Below the pieces are notes generated by a model. It did not search any database. It saw nothing but the letters and a program-made list of their open reading frames with translations, and was not told the DNA's origin. The position numbers and the translations under genes were made by a program. This document shows positions 22,988 through 31,858 of a stretch of DNA of 64,000 nt, one piece after another; the first letter of the stretch is position 1, and every line of letters starts with the position of its first letter. The stretch comes from Streptomyces griseochromogenes (lineage in GTDB: Bacteria; Actinomycetota; Actinomycetes; Streptomycetales; Streptomycetaceae), in the NCBI RefSeq assembly GCF_001542625.1, contig NZ_CP016279.1, positions 8,370,001-8,434,000 on the forward strand, in the 5' to 3' direction.

Positions 22988-23974
22988 TCAGTTGTGGCTG
23001 TGCAGGATGTCGTTCAGGCCGCCCCACACCGCGTTGTTCGGACGGGCCTCGACGGCACCGGTGACCGAGTTGCGGCGGAAGAGGATGTTGGACGCGCCGT
23101 TGAGCTCACGGGCCTTGACGATCTGGCCGTCGGGCATCGTCACCCGGGTGCCCGCGGTGACGTACAGGCCGGCCTCGACCACGCACTCGTCGCCGAGCGC
23201 GATGCCGACGCCCGCCTCGGCGCCGATCAGGCAGCGCTCGCCGATGGAGATGATCACGTTGCCGCCGCCGGACAGCGTGCCCATGGTGGACGCGCCGCCG
23301 CCGATGTCCGAGCCGTCGCCGACCACGACACCCGCGGAGATCCGGCCCTCGACCATGGAGGTGCCGAGCGTGCCGGCGTTGAAGTTGACGAAGCCCTCGT
23401 GCATGACCGTGGTGCCCTCGGCGAGGTGCGCGCCCAGCCGGACCCGGTCGGCGTCCGCGATCCGCACGCCCTTCGGGGCGACGTAGTCGGTCATGCGCGG
23501 GAACTTGTCGATCGAGGTGACCTGGAGGTGCAGGCCCTCGGCGCGGGCGTTCAGCCGCACCTTCTCGACGTCGTCGACGGCGACCGGGCCGAGCGAGGTC
23601 CAGGCGACGTTGGCGAGGTGCCCGAAGATGCCGTCCAGGCTCTGGCCGTGCGGCTTGACCAGGCGGTGGGAGAGCAGGTGCAGGCGCAGGTAGACGTCGT
23701 GCGCGTCGATCGGCTTCTCGTCGAGCGAGGCGATGACCGTACGGACCGCGACCACCTCGACGCCCCGGCGGGCGTCCGGGCCGATGGCCGCGGTGGCGCC
23801 GGCGCCGAGCAGCTCCGCGGCCCGCTCGGCGGACAGCCGCTCGGTGCCGGCGGGGCCGGGCTCCGCGACCAGCTCGGGGGCCGGGAACCAGGTGTCGAGA
23901 ACGGTGCCGTCGGAGGCGAGGGTGGCGAGGCCGGCGGCGACGGCGCCGGTGGTACGGGAAGCAGTGTCGGTCAT
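22988..23974 (-). CDS. dapD: 2,3,4,5-tetrahydropyridine-2,6-dicarboxylate N-succinyltransferase
   Basis: A 328-residue acyltransferase of the actinobacterial DapD type. It has an N-terminal helical domain with [23 protein letters not shown]. The left-handed beta-helix (about 190-290) has hexapeptide turns ([52 protein letters not shown]) and a C-terminal [19 protein letters not shown]. It transfers succinyl from succinyl-CoA to tetrahydrodipicolinate in diaminopimelate/lysine synthesis. Transcribed alone; a hairpin follows its stop. Confidence 0.95.
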   Translation of the reverse strand: MTDTASRTTGAVAAGLATLASDGTVLDTWFPAPELVAEPGPAGTERLSAERAAELLGAGATAAIGPDARRGVEVVAVRTVIASLDEKPIDAHDVYLRLHLLSHRLVKPHGQSLDGIFGHLANVAWTSLGPVAVDDVEKVRLNARAEGLHLQVTSIDKFPRMTDYVAPKGVRIADADRVRLGAHLAEGTTVMHEGFVNFNAGTLGTSMVEGRISAGVVVGDGSDIGGGASTMGTLSGGGNVIISIGERCLIGAEAGVGIALGDECVVEAGLYVTAGTRVTMPDGQIVKARELNGASNILFRRNSVTGAVEARPNNAVWGGLNDILHSHN

Positions 23975-24047
23975 GCAGGAAACCTAACGTGGGGAAGGCC
24001 GTCGGGGCGAACCCGTGCGGGGGGCGTCTCAGGTGCCGGGCGCCGGT

Positions 24048-24581
24048 TCAGGGGATCACCCGAGCCAGCACGGCACGCGCGTACTCCTCGTCGTACGAAC
24101 CGCCGGTCAGCAGCACCTGAAGACAGATGCCGTCCATCAGCGCGAGCAGGGCCCGGGCCGTGACCGCGTCCGTGCGCCGGGCGAGCCCGGCCGCCGCCTC
24201 CTCGGTCCACTCGGCCGCGACGGGGCGCAGCGCGGGCCGCCGCAGCGCGGCCAGATACAGCTCGTACTCCAGCTCCACGCCCGTGCGGTCGCCGCCGAGC
24301 CACTCCCCCAGCGCCCGGGCGAGGTCCGTCGCGAGGTCGCCCCGGCCGCCCTCGGGCAGCCGCTCGGCCAGCACCTTGGCGAACCCCTCGTTCGCCTGCC
24401 GCAGCGCGGCCACCATCAGCTCTTCCAAGGTGGCGAAGTGGTACGTCGTGGAGCCCAGCGGCACATCCGCCTCGGCCGCGACCGTGCGGTGGCTCAGCCC
24501 CGCGATGCCCTTGCTGGCGACCACCCGGATCGCCGCGTCGATGATCCGCTGCCGCCGCTCGGGGTCGTGGCGGCGGGGCAT
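24048..24581 (-). CDS. TetR-family regulator of the SMR pump
   Basis: A 177-residue repressor. The HTH is at about 10-55 (RRQRIIDAAIRVVASKGIAGLSHRTVAAEADVPLGSTTYHFATLEEL), and the C-terminal domain is of the TetR_C group found with small multidrug pumps. Its ATG overlaps the stop of the SMR gene as TGATG, so pump and regulator are made from one transcript. The two palindromes upstream of the pump gene are its likely operators, giving autoregulated, drug-inducible efflux. Confidence 0.88.
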   Translation of the reverse strand: MPRRHDPERRQRIIDAAIRVVASKGIAGLSHRTVAAEADVPLGSTTYHFATLEELMVAALRQANEGFAKVLAERLPEGGRGDLATDLARALGEWLGGDRTGVELEYELYLAALRRPALRPVAAEWTEEAAAGLARRTDAVTARALLALMDGICLQVLLTGGSYDEEYARAVLARVIP

Positions 24582-24901
24582 CAGTGAGCGCCTCCCATGT
24601 TCAGCACCACCACTCCCCCGACGATCAGCAGGATCCCCGCGACCTTGGTCGCGCTCAGCCCCTCTCCGAACAGCAGCAGACCCAGGACGGCGATGCTCGC
24701 GGTGCCCACCCCGGACCAGATCGCGTACGCGGTGCCGATCGACACGGTCTTCAGTGTCCGGGCGAGCAGCGCGAAGGCGACGAGGTAGCCCAGGGCCGTC
24801 ACGAGGGAGGGCCAGAGCCGGCTGAACCCCTCGCTGTACTTCATCGCCGTCGTCGCGACGACCTCGGCGGCTATGGCGCCGGCGAGCAGCAGGTATCCCA
24901 T
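24581..24901 (-). CDS. Small multidrug resistance (SMR/EmrE-type) efflux protein
   Basis: A 106-residue protein with four membrane helices. The conserved Glu in helix 1 (GAIAAEVVATTAMK, Glu13) is the proton/substrate site, and AIWSGVGTASIAVLGLLLFGE is the helix 3-4 signature. It exports cationic drugs in exchange for protons as a dimer. ATG 24901 gives the standard SMR N-terminus. No ribosome-binding site precedes it and an operator palindrome abuts the start codon, so the mRNA may be leaderless. Confidence 0.9.
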   Translation of the reverse strand: MGYLLLAGAIAAEVVATTAMKYSEGFSRLWPSLVTALGYLVAFALLARTLKTVSIGTAYAIWSGVGTASIAVLGLLLFGEGLSATKVAGILLIVGGVVVLNMGGAH

Positions 24902-24918
24902 GTGTACAAGCGTACACA
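24901..24918. promoter_or_regulatory. TetR operator 1 (perfect palindrome)
   Basis: TGTGTAC-AAGC-GTACACA, a perfect 7+4+7 palindrome that begins on the first base of the SMR start codon. The second copy is 22 bases further upstream (about two helical turns). Confidence 0.7.
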
Positions 24919-24922
24919 ACGT

Positions 24923-24940
24923 TGCGTACGGACGTACACA
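24923..24940. promoter_or_regulatory. TetR operator 2
   Basis: TGCGTAC-GGAC-GTACACA, the same palindrome with one substitution. Together with operator 1 it covers the whole region where the SMR/TetR promoter must lie. Confidence 0.65.
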
Positions 24941-25051
24941 TAACAAGTCTCACTTTCGCCACGGCCGACGGCGGCTGTCTGCCCAGAACACCGACCTGTA
25001 CCGGGCGGACTCGGCGTTCCTGCTCGTGGACGCACTGGCCTGAGCACACGA

Positions 25052-25081
25052 AAGCGGCGGCACCCTTCGGTGCCGCCGCTT
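25052..25081 (-). terminator. Terminator of the suf operon
   Basis: A perfect 13-bp stem (25052-25064 with 25069-25081) closed by a CTTC tetraloop, 17 bases after the stop of the last suf-operon gene. The stretch between it and the SMR operators (24941-25051) holds no convincing gene. Confidence 0.8.
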
Positions 25082-25097
25082 CACACACGCGGATGTC

Positions 25098-25430
25098 TCA
25101 GACGTTGAACCCGAGCGCCCTCAGCTGCTCGCGACCGTCGTCCGTGATCTTGTCGGGGCCCCACGGCGGCATCCAGACCCAGTTGATGCGCAGCTCGTTG
25201 ACGAGGCCGTCCGTGGCGGACTTGGCCTGGTCCTCGATGACGTCCGTCAGCGGGCAGGCCGCCGACGTCAGGGTCATGTCGATCGTCGCGATGTTCGCGT
25301 CGTCGATGTGGATGCCGTAGATCAGGCCGAGGTTGACGACGTCGATGCCCAGCTCGGGGTCGACGACGTCGTACAGCGCCTCACGGAGTTCTTCCTCCGA
25401 GGCCGGCTTCATCTCAGCGGTGTCGGTCAT
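25098..25430 (-). CDS. DUF59 (MIP18-like) metal-sulfur cluster assembly factor
   Basis: A 110-residue protein of the SufT/PaaD family: EEELREALYDVVDPELGIDVVNLGLIY, then TLTSAACPLTDVI with the conserved cysteine, and VWMPPWGPDKITDDGREQLRALGF at the end. Such proteins help insert or carry Fe-S clusters. It is the last gene of the suf operon and its ATG overlaps the sufU stop. Confidence 0.9.
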   Translation of the reverse strand: MTDTAEMKPASEEELREALYDVVDPELGIDVVNLGLIYGIHIDDANIATIDMTLTSAACPLTDVIEDQAKSATDGLVNELRINWVWMPPWGPDKITDDGREQLRALGFNV

Positions 25431-25894
25431 GCCGTCTTCCTTTCGGCGTCGGCGCCACCCAGCGCCTGGGCCGTCGCGTCCTTCCACGCCATCCAGCTGA
25501 GGAGGGCGCACTTGACCCGGGCGGGGTACTTGGAGACACCGGCGAACGCGACCGCGTCCTCCAGCACCTCCTCCATCGCGTCGTCCGGCTCGATCCGGCC
25601 CTTGGACTGCATCAGCTCCAGGAAGGTCTCCTGGATCTTCTGCGCCTCGGCCAGTTCCTTACCGACGAGGAGCTCGTTCAGGACGGACGCCGAGGCCTGG
25701 CTGATGGAGCAGCCCTGGCCCTCGTACGAGACGTCCTTGATCGTCGTTCCGTCGTACCTCACACGAAGGGTGATCTCGTCGCCGCACGTCGGGTTCACGT
25801 GGTGCACCTCGGCGTCGCCATCCCTCAGACCACGCCCGTGCGGGTTCTTGTAGTGGTCCAGGATGACTTCCTGGTACATCGAATCCAGCTTCAC
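25427..25894 (-). CDS. sufU: Fe-S cluster assembly sulfur acceptor SufU
   Basis: A 155-residue IscU-like protein with the three conserved cysteines (Cys37 in PTCGDE, Cys62 in GQGCSIS, Cys129 in VKCALL) and Asp39. In Gram-positive bacteria SufU is a zinc protein that accepts sulfur from SufS. The ~19-residue insertion between Cys62 and Cys129 relative to IscU is usual for SufU. It starts 18 bases after sufS. Confidence 0.95.
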   Translation of the reverse strand: MKLDSMYQEVILDHYKNPHGRGLRDGDAEVHHVNPTCGDEITLRVRYDGTTIKDVSYEGQGCSISQASASVLNELLVGKELAEAQKIQETFLELMQSKGRIEPDDAMEEVLEDAVAFAGVSKYPARVKCALLSWMAWKDATAQALGGADAERKTA

Positions 25895-25912
25895 GGTCTC
25901 AGCTCACGCCTC

Positions 25913-27169
25913 TCAGCCGAAGAAGTTCCGTACGTGCTCCAGCCCCTCGACCAGTGCGTCGATCTCGGCCGGCGTGGAGTACAGATAGAACGACGCTCGC
26001 GTGGTCGCAGGAATTCCGTAGCGCAGGCAGACGGGGCGGGCGCAGTGGTGGCCGACCCGGACCGCGATGCCCTGCTCGTCGAGGACCTGGCCCACGTCGT
26101 GCGGGTGGATGTCGCCGAGGGTGAAGGAGATCGCCGCGCCGCGGTCCTCGGCCGTGGTGGGGCCGATGATCCTCAGGTCCGGGACCTCCGCCAGGCGCTT
26201 GACCGCGTACTCGGTGAGCGCGTGCTCGTGGGCGAGGATCTTGTCCATGCCGATCGAGTTGAGGTAGTCGATCGCGGCGCCGAGACCGACCGCCTGGGCG
26301 ATCGGGGGCGTGCCCGCCTCGAACTTGTGCGGCGCCGGGGCGTACGTCGAGGAGTGCATCGACACGGTCTCGATCATCTCGCCGCCGCCCAGGAACGGAG
26401 GCAGGTCCTCCAGCAGCTCCTGGCGGCCCCAGAGCACGCCGATGCCGGTCGGGCCGCACATCTTGTGGCCGGTGAAGGCCACGAAGTCGGCCTGGAGGGC
26501 CTGGACGTCCAGCGGCATGTGAGGCGCCGCCTGGGAGGCGTCGATGCAGACCAGCGCACCGACCTCCTGGGCGCGGCGGACTATCGCCTCGACCGGGTTG
26601 ACCGTGCCCAGGATGTTGGAGACCAGGACGAAGGAGACGATCTTCGTCTTCTCCGTGATGACCTCGTCGATGTTGGACAGGTCCAGGCGGCCGTCGTCGG
26701 TGAGGCCGAACCACTTCAGCTTCGCGCCCGTGCGCTGCGCGAGCAGCTGCCACGGCACGATGTTGGAGTGGTGCTCCATCTCCGTGATGACGATCTCGGT
26801 CTCGTGGTCCACCCGGTAGGGCTCTTCGGCCCAGCCCAGCATGTTCGCCACGAGGTTCAGCGACTCGGAGGCGTTCTTGGTGAAGATCACCTCGTCGCGG
26901 CTGGGCGCGTTGATGAACTCGGCGACCTTGTCACGCGCGCCCTCGTACAGCGCCGTGGCCTCCTCGGCGAGCACATGCACACCGCGGTGGACATTGGCGT
27001 TGTAGCGCTCGTAGTACTCGCTCAGGGCGTCCAGCACCTGGCGCGGCTTCTGCGAGGTCGCCGCGTTGTCCAGGTACACGAGCTTCTTGCCGTCGTGGAC
27101 CAGACGGTCCAGGACGGGGAAGTCCTTGCGGATCGCCTCGGTGTCGAGGAGGCCCGGCAGCTGTGTCAC
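25913..27169 (-). CDS. sufS: Cysteine desulfurase SufS
   Basis: A 418-residue PLP enzyme of the NifS group II type. The PLP lysine is in FTGHKMCGPTG (Lys236) and the persulfide cysteine in GHHCARPVC (Cys376). VYLDNAATSQKP and NVHRGVH are also typical. It releases sulfur from cysteine and passes it to SufU. Its ATG overlaps the sufC stop. Confidence 0.96.
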   Translation of the reverse strand: MTQLPGLLDTEAIRKDFPVLDRLVHDGKKLVYLDNAATSQKPRQVLDALSEYYERYNANVHRGVHVLAEEATALYEGARDKVAEFINAPSRDEVIFTKNASESLNLVANMLGWAEEPYRVDHETEIVITEMEHHSNIVPWQLLAQRTGAKLKWFGLTDDGRLDLSNIDEVITEKTKIVSFVLVSNILGTVNPVEAIVRRAQEVGALVCIDASQAAPHMPLDVQALQADFVAFTGHKMCGPTGIGVLWGRQELLEDLPPFLGGGEMIETVSMHSSTYAPAPHKFEAGTPPIAQAVGLGAAIDYLNSIGMDKILAHEHALTEYAVKRLAEVPDLRIIGPTTAEDRGAAISFTLGDIHPHDVGQVLDEQGIAVRVGHHCARPVCLRYGIPATTRASFYLYSTPAEIDALVEGLEHVRNFFG

Positions 27170-27930
27170 GCGGATGCGCCACCCTTCGTGTAGGCCTCGT
27201 AGCCCTCGTCCTCCAGCTTGTCGGCGAGCTCGGCACCGCCGGACTCGACGATGCGGCCGCCGGAGAAGACGTGGACGTAGTCGGGCTTGATGTAGCGCAG
27301 GATGCGCGTGTAGTGCGTGATCAGCAGGGTGCCGACCTCGCCGGTCTCGCGGACGCGGTTGACGCCCTCGGAGACGATGCGGAGCGCGTCGACGTCCAGG
27401 CCGGAGTCGGTCTCGTCGAGGATCGCGACCTTCGGCTTGAGCAGCTCCAGCTGCAGGATCTCGTGGCGCTTCTTCTCACCGCCGGAGAAGCCCTCGTTGA
27501 CGTTGCGCTCGGCGAAGGCCGGGTCCATGTTGAGGCGCTCCATGGCCCCCTTGACCTCCTTCACCCAGGTGCGCAGCTTGGGGGCTTCGCCGCGGATCGC
27601 GGTGGCGGAGGTGCGCAGGAAGTTGGAGACCGAGACGCCGGGGACCTCGACCGGGTACTGCATCGCCAGGAACAGGCCCGCGCGGGCGCGCTCGTCGACG
27701 GACATCTCCAGGACGTCCTCGCCGTCGAGGGTGACGGTGCCGCTGGTGATCGTGTACTTCGGGTGACCCGCGAGCGAGTAGGCGAGGGTCGACTTGCCGG
27801 AGCCGTTGGGGCCCATGATGGCGTGCGTCTCGCCCTGCTTCACGGTGAGGTCGACGCCCTTGAGGATCTCCTTCGTGGCGTTGTCGGCCTCGACGGTGAC
27901 GTGCAGGTCTCGGATTTCAAGCGTTGCCAT
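27166..27930 (-). CDS. sufC: Fe-S assembly ATPase SufC
   Basis: A 254-residue ABC-type ATPase: Walker A GPNGSGKST (about 40-48), the SufC-type signature FSGGEKKR and Walker B AILDETDSGLD, where Asp-Glu-Thr replaces the usual Asp-Glu-Pro, as is typical of SufC. It forms the SufBCD scaffold with the products of the two genes upstream. Confidence 0.96.
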   Translation of the reverse strand: MATLEIRDLHVTVEADNATKEILKGVDLTVKQGETHAIMGPNGSGKSTLAYSLAGHPKYTITSGTVTLDGEDVLEMSVDERARAGLFLAMQYPVEVPGVSVSNFLRTSATAIRGEAPKLRTWVKEVKGAMERLNMDPAFAERNVNEGFSGGEKKRHEILQLELLKPKVAILDETDSGLDVDALRIVSEGVNRVRETGEVGTLLITHYTRILRYIKPDYVHVFSGGRIVESGGAELADKLEDEGYEAYTKGGASA

Positions 27931-27937
27931 GGGTGCC

Positions 27938-28267
27938 TCAGGACTCCTGGGTGAGGGAGACGAGAACGTCGTCCCCTTCGATCTTTACGGGGTAAACGGG
28001 GACGGGGCGCGTCGCGGGGAGGCCGGACGGCTTACCGGTGCGCAGGTCGAAGGCGGAGCCGTGCAGCCAGCACTCGATCTGGCAGTCCTCCACCTCGCCC
28101 TCGGAGAGCGAGACGTTCGCGTGCGAACAGATGTCGTAGATCGCGAACACCTCCCCCTCGGTCTTCACGACCGAGACCGGCGTGCCGTCGAGTTCCACCC
28201 GCTTGGGGGTGTCCTCCTCCAGCTCGCTCAGCCCGCAGGCGCGCAGGAACGTCGACGGGGCAGTCAT
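27938..28267 (-). CDS. Rieske-type [2Fe-2S] ferredoxin in the suf operon
   Basis: A 109-residue ferredoxin with the two Rieske motifs, CSHANVSLSEG (Cys47, His49) and CWLHGSAFD (Cys66, His69), of the kind called non-heme iron oxygenase ferredoxin subunit. In actinobacteria it commonly lies between sufD and sufC. It may supply electrons for cluster assembly or be an early client; no oxygenase gene is nearby. It overlaps sufD by 4 bases. Confidence 0.92.
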   Translation of the reverse strand: MTAPSTFLRACGLSELEEDTPKRVELDGTPVSVVKTEGEVFAIYDICSHANVSLSEGEVEDCQIECWLHGSAFDLRTGKPSGLPATRPVPVYPVKIEGDDVLVSLTQES

Positions 28268-29448
28268 GCGACCGACGCCTCCAGCTCCTCTTCGATCTTG
28301 GCGATGAGGCGCTCCTCGATGTCCGCCACGCCGATCTGCTGGACCAGCTCGGCGAAGAAGCCGCGGACGACGAGGCGGCGGGCATCGTGCTCCGGGATGC
28401 CGCGCGCCATCAGGTAGAAGAGCTGCTCGTCGTCGAAGCGGCCGGTGGCGGAGGCGTGTCCGGCGCCGACGATCTCGCCGGTCTCGATCTCCAGGTTCGG
28501 CACCGAGTCGACCCGCGCGCCGTCGGTCAGCACCAGGTTGCGGTTCATCTCGTAGGTGTCCGTGCCCTCGGCGCTGGCCTCGATCAGCACGTCACCGATC
28601 CACACGGCGTGCGCGTCCTCGCCCTGGAGCGCGCCCTTGTAGACGACGTTCGACTTGCAGTGCGGGGTGTTGTGGGTGACCAGGAGGCGGTGCTCCTGGT
28701 GCTGGCCCGCGTCGGTGAAGTACAGGCCGAAGAGCTCGGCCTCGCCGCCGGTGCCGGCGTACTCGACGCGCGGGTGCAGGCGGACGACGTCGCCGCCGAA
28801 GGTGACCACGAACGACTTGAAGGTGGCGTCCCGGCCGATCAGCGCGTTGTGCTGGCCGACGTGCACGGCCTTGTCGTCCCAGTCCTGGACGGAGACGACG
28901 GTCAGCTTGGCGCCGTCGCCCAGGATGTAGTCGACGTTGGCGGCGAGCACCGCGTCACCGGCGTGGTCGATGACGACGACGGCCTCGGCGAAGGCGCCCA
29001 GCTCGATCACCTGGTGGCCGTAGGCGACCCCGCCCTGGCCCTGCACGGCGATGCGGATCGGCTCGGTGAGCACCGTCTCCTTGGGGACGGTGACCACGCC
29101 GGCCTGCTCGAAGGCGGAGTACGCCTGGGCGGCGACGCGGTCCACCGGGGTGCCCGCCCTGCCGAGCCGCGCGTCGTCGCGGCCGACGGTCTCGACGGTG
29201 ACGCCCTCGGGGGCCTCGACGGCGACCTTCACGCCCGCGCCGTTCGCGACGGCGGTGCCGTCGTGCAGACCGCGCAGCCGCTCCAGCGGGGTGAACCGCC
29301 ACTCCTCCTCGCGGCCGTGCGGGACCGGGAAGTCCGCCACGTCGAAGGACGGGGGCGCGCTCATGCGCGTGGCGACGGTCGACTCGGCGGCCACCGCGAT
29401 CTGGCCCGCGGTGGTGGAGCCCACGGGGATGTTCTGAGCCTCAGCCAT
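28264..29448 (-). CDS. sufD: Fe-S cluster assembly protein SufD
   Basis: A 394-residue SufB/SufD-family scaffold subunit with right-handed beta-helix repeats in the middle and the conserved C-terminal block GAGHASATGRFDDEQLFYLMARGIPEHDARRLVVRGFF. The basic-core Cys of SufB is absent, as expected for SufD. Preceded by a 55-base gap after sufB. Confidence 0.95.
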   Translation of the reverse strand: MAEAQNIPVGSTTAGQIAVAAESTVATRMSAPPSFDVADFPVPHGREEEWRFTPLERLRGLHDGTAVANGAGVKVAVEAPEGVTVETVGRDDARLGRAGTPVDRVAAQAYSAFEQAGVVTVPKETVLTEPIRIAVQGQGGVAYGHQVIELGAFAEAVVVIDHAGDAVLAANVDYILGDGAKLTVVSVQDWDDKAVHVGQHNALIGRDATFKSFVVTFGGDVVRLHPRVEYAGTGGEAELFGLYFTDAGQHQEHRLLVTHNTPHCKSNVVYKGALQGEDAHAVWIGDVLIEASAEGTDTYEMNRNLVLTDGARVDSVPNLEIETGEIVGAGHASATGRFDDEQLFYLMARGIPEHDARRLVVRGFFAELVQQIGVADIEERLIAKIEEELEASVA

Positions 29449-29503
29449 GGCTGTCGTAGTGCTCGCTTTCTCAGTAAGACGTGTGCTGACCGTGGGGCGG
29501 GCC

Positions 29504-30925
29504 TTAGCCGACCGCGCCTTCCATCTGCAGCTCGATCAGCCGGTTGAGCTCAAGGGCGTACTCCATCGGCAGCTCCTTGGCGATCGGCTCGACGAAGCCG
29601 CGCACGATCATCGCCATCGCCTCGAACTCGGACAGACCACGGCTCATCAGGTAGAAGAGCTGGTCCTCGGAGACCTTGGAGACGGTCGCCTCGTGCCCCA
29701 TGGACACGTCGTCCTCGCGGACGTCGACGTACGGGTACGTGTCGGAGCGGGAGATGGTGTCGACGAGCAGCGCGTCGCACAGCACGTTCGACTTCGAGCC
29801 GTGGGCGCCCTCGCCGATCTCGACCAGGCCGCGGTACGAGGTACGGCCGCCACCGCGCGCCACCGACTTGGAGACGATGTTGGAGGAGGTGTTCGGCGCC
29901 ATGTGGACCATCTTGGAGCCGGCGTCCTGGTGCTGGCCCTCGCCCGCGAAGGCGATGGAGAGGGTCTCGCCCTTGGCGTGCTCGCCCATCAGGTAGACGG
30001 CCGGGTACTTCATCGTCACCTTGGAGCCGATGTTGCCGTCGATCCACTCCATGGTCGCGCCCTCGTAGGCCACGGCGCGCTTGGTGACCAGGTTGTAGAC
30101 GTTGTTCGACCAGTTCTGGATGGTCGTGTAGCGGCAGCGGGCGTTCTTCTTGACGATGATCTCGACCACGGCGCTGTGCAGCGAGTCCGACTTGTAGATC
30201 GGGGCGGTACAGCCCTCGACGTAGTGCACGTAGGCACCCTCGTCGACGATGATCAGGGTCCGCTCGAACTGACCCATGTTCTCCGTGTTGATGCGGAAGT
30301 AGGCCTGGAGCGGGATCTCCACGTGGACGCCCGGCGGGACGTAGATGAAGGAGCCACCGGACCACACGGCGGTGTTCAGGGAGGCGAACTTGTTGTCACC
30401 GACCGGGATGACGGTGCCGAAGTACTCCTTGAAGAGCTCCGGGTGCTCCTTCAGCGCGGTGTCGGTGTCGAGGAAGATGACGCCCTGCTCCTCCAGGTCC
30501 TCGCGGATCTGGTGGTAGACGACCTCCGACTCGTACTGGGCCGCGACACCGGCGACGAGGCGCTGCTTCTCGGCCTCCGGGATGCCCAGCTTGTCGTAGG
30601 TGTTCTTGATGTCCTCGGGCAGGTCCTCCCAGGACTCCGCCTGCTTCTCCGTGGAGCGCACGAAGTACTTGATGTTGTCGAAGTCGATGCCCGACAGGTC
30701 CGAGCCCCAGTTCGGCATGGGCTTCTTCTCGAAGAGGCGCAGGCCCTTGAGGCGGAGCTTGGTCATCCACTCCGGCTCGGACTTCTTCGCCGAGATGTCC
30801 CGGACCACGTCCTCGTTCAGACCACGCTTCGCAGAGGCGCCGGCCTCGTCGGAGTCGGCCCAGCCGTATTCGTACTTGCCCAGGCCCTCGAGTTCGGGGT
30901 GGGCAGTCTCCGTGGGGAGAGTCAT
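29504..30925 (-). CDS. sufB: Fe-S cluster assembly protein SufB
   Basis: A 473-residue scaffold protein. Diagnostic blocks are [49 protein letters not shown], and [21 protein letters not shown] near the end. ATG 30925 overlaps the sufR stop; the longer open frame (to 31144) runs into sufR and is not used. It carries the nascent cluster within the SufBC2D complex. Confidence 0.96.
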   Translation of the reverse strand: MTLPTETAHPELEGLGKYEYGWADSDEAGASAKRGLNEDVVRDISAKKSEPEWMTKLRLKGLRLFEKKPMPNWGSDLSGIDFDNIKYFVRSTEKQAESWEDLPEDIKNTYDKLGIPEAEKQRLVAGVAAQYESEVVYHQIREDLEEQGVIFLDTDTALKEHPELFKEYFGTVIPVGDNKFASLNTAVWSGGSFIYVPPGVHVEIPLQAYFRINTENMGQFERTLIIVDEGAYVHYVEGCTAPIYKSDSLHSAVVEIIVKKNARCRYTTIQNWSNNVYNLVTKRAVAYEGATMEWIDGNIGSKVTMKYPAVYLMGEHAKGETLSIAFAGEGQHQDAGSKMVHMAPNTSSNIVSKSVARGGGRTSYRGLVEIGEGAHGSKSNVLCDALLVDTISRSDTYPYVDVREDDVSMGHEATVSKVSEDQLFYLMSRGLSEFEAMAMIVRGFVEPIAKELPMEYALELNRLIELQMEGAVG

Positions 30926-31674
30926 GCGGGGTTCCTCCCGGCCGTGCTTGCAGATGCTTGTTGGCTCTGGTGATCGGTCTTCGAAATCTTGGGGATGAAC
31001 GTCGTACAGACGCCGTCGCCATGGGCGATGGTCGCCAGTCGCTGGACGTGGGTCCCCAGCAGTTCGGCGAAGATCTCCGTCTCCGCCTCGCACAGCTGCG
31101 GGAACTGTTCCGCCACGTGGGCGACCGGGCAGTGGTGCTGGCACAGCTGCTCGCCGACCGGTGCGCTACGCGCCGTAGCAGCGTACCCGTCCGCACTCAG
31201 GGCCTTGGCCAGCGCTTCGGCGCGCTTGTCGGGGCCGACGCCCTCGACGGCCTTGCGGTACGCGCCGGCCTGGGCGGCGATCCTCGCGCGCGCGAAGGCG
31301 GCGACCGCCTCGGCGCCGCCCTCACGCTCGGCGATCCAGCGCAGGGCGTCCACGGCGAGCTTGTCGTACGACTGGTCGAAGGCGTCGCGGCCGCAGTCCG
31401 TCAGCGCGAAGACCTTGGCGGGGCGGCCACGGGTCCGGGCGCCGTACACGCGCTGCTCGCGCGCCTCCACGACGTCGTCGGCGACCAGGGCGTCCAGATG
31501 GCGCCGCACGGCGGCCTGGGTCAGGCCCAGCCGGCCGGCCAGCTCGGCGACGGTCGACGGGCCGTGGTCCAGGATGGACCGCGCGACTCGGTTGCGCGTC
31601 GAGCGCTCTCCGGTCGCCAGCTCCTCGTGCGGGGTACCCACCGGGGTCTCCCGAGCCTCGCCGACGTTTTTCAC
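30922..31674 (-). CDS. sufR: Fe-S-sensing repressor SufR
   Basis: A 250-residue winged-helix regulator (HTH about 34-80: [31 protein letters not shown]) with cluster-ligating cysteines near the C-terminus in CQHHCPVAH and PQLCEAE. Holo-SufR represses the suf operon, and loss of its [4Fe-4S] cluster under iron limitation or oxidative stress derepresses it. I place the start at GTG 31674 and not at the open-frame limit 31710, because the CAAC-N6-GTTG operator (31674-31687) ends exactly at this codon and no ribosome-binding site is seen. The mRNA is then probably leaderless. Confidence 0.9.
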   Translation of the reverse strand: MKNVGEARETPVGTPHEELATGERSTRNRVARSILDHGPSTVAELAGRLGLTQAAVRRHLDALVADDVVEAREQRVYGARTRGRPAKVFALTDCGRDAFDQSYDKLAVDALRWIAEREGGAEAVAAFARARIAAQAGAYRKAVEGVGPDKRAEALAKALSADGYAATARSAPVGEQLCQHHCPVAHVAEQFPQLCEAETEIFAELLGTHVQRLATIAHGDGVCTTFIPKISKTDHQSQQASASTAGRNPA

Positions 31675-31687
31675 AACGCCATTGTTG
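31674..31687. promoter_or_regulatory. SufR operator CAAC-N6-GTTG
   Basis: A 14-bp inverted repeat CAAC-GCCATT-GTTG directly at the proposed sufR start codon. The same palindrome type is the described SufR target in Streptomyces avermitilis (recalled from the literature, not searched). Confidence 0.75.
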
Positions 31688-31746
31688 CGTAATTCCTCGG
31701 AGGCTGACAAGCCGCGTCCCGATCACCGGACGGTGCCCTGCATCAC

Positions 31747-31760
31747 TTAGGCATACCTAA
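31747..31760. promoter_or_regulatory. Iron-box-like palindrome (DmdR/IdeR type)
   Basis: TTAGG-CATA-CCTAA. It matches 12 of the 14 bases of the right-hand part of the actinobacterial iron box (TTAGGTTAGGCTAACCTAA), but the left five bases do not match. It lies between sufR and the divergent acetyltransferase gene, 73 bases upstream of the sufR start. Confidence 0.45.
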
Positions 31761-31858
31761 TCTGACCTGCGGAAACGATCTTCTGATCGATCATCCGGCA
31801 CGGGCCACCAGGCTATTTCGGTGGCGCGGGACGGGCCCGTCGGGGAGACTCCCGAATC

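Noticed and set aside
24958..25040. Gene fragment ending near 25041 (reads LSAQNTDLYRADSAFLLVDALA in one frame)
   Set aside because: Too short and without recognisable family motifs; could be a remnant but cannot be supported.
31675..31710. Longer sufR beginning at 31710
   Set aside because: It would place the SufR operator inside the coding region and add residues not resembling the family; GTG 31674 is more consistent.
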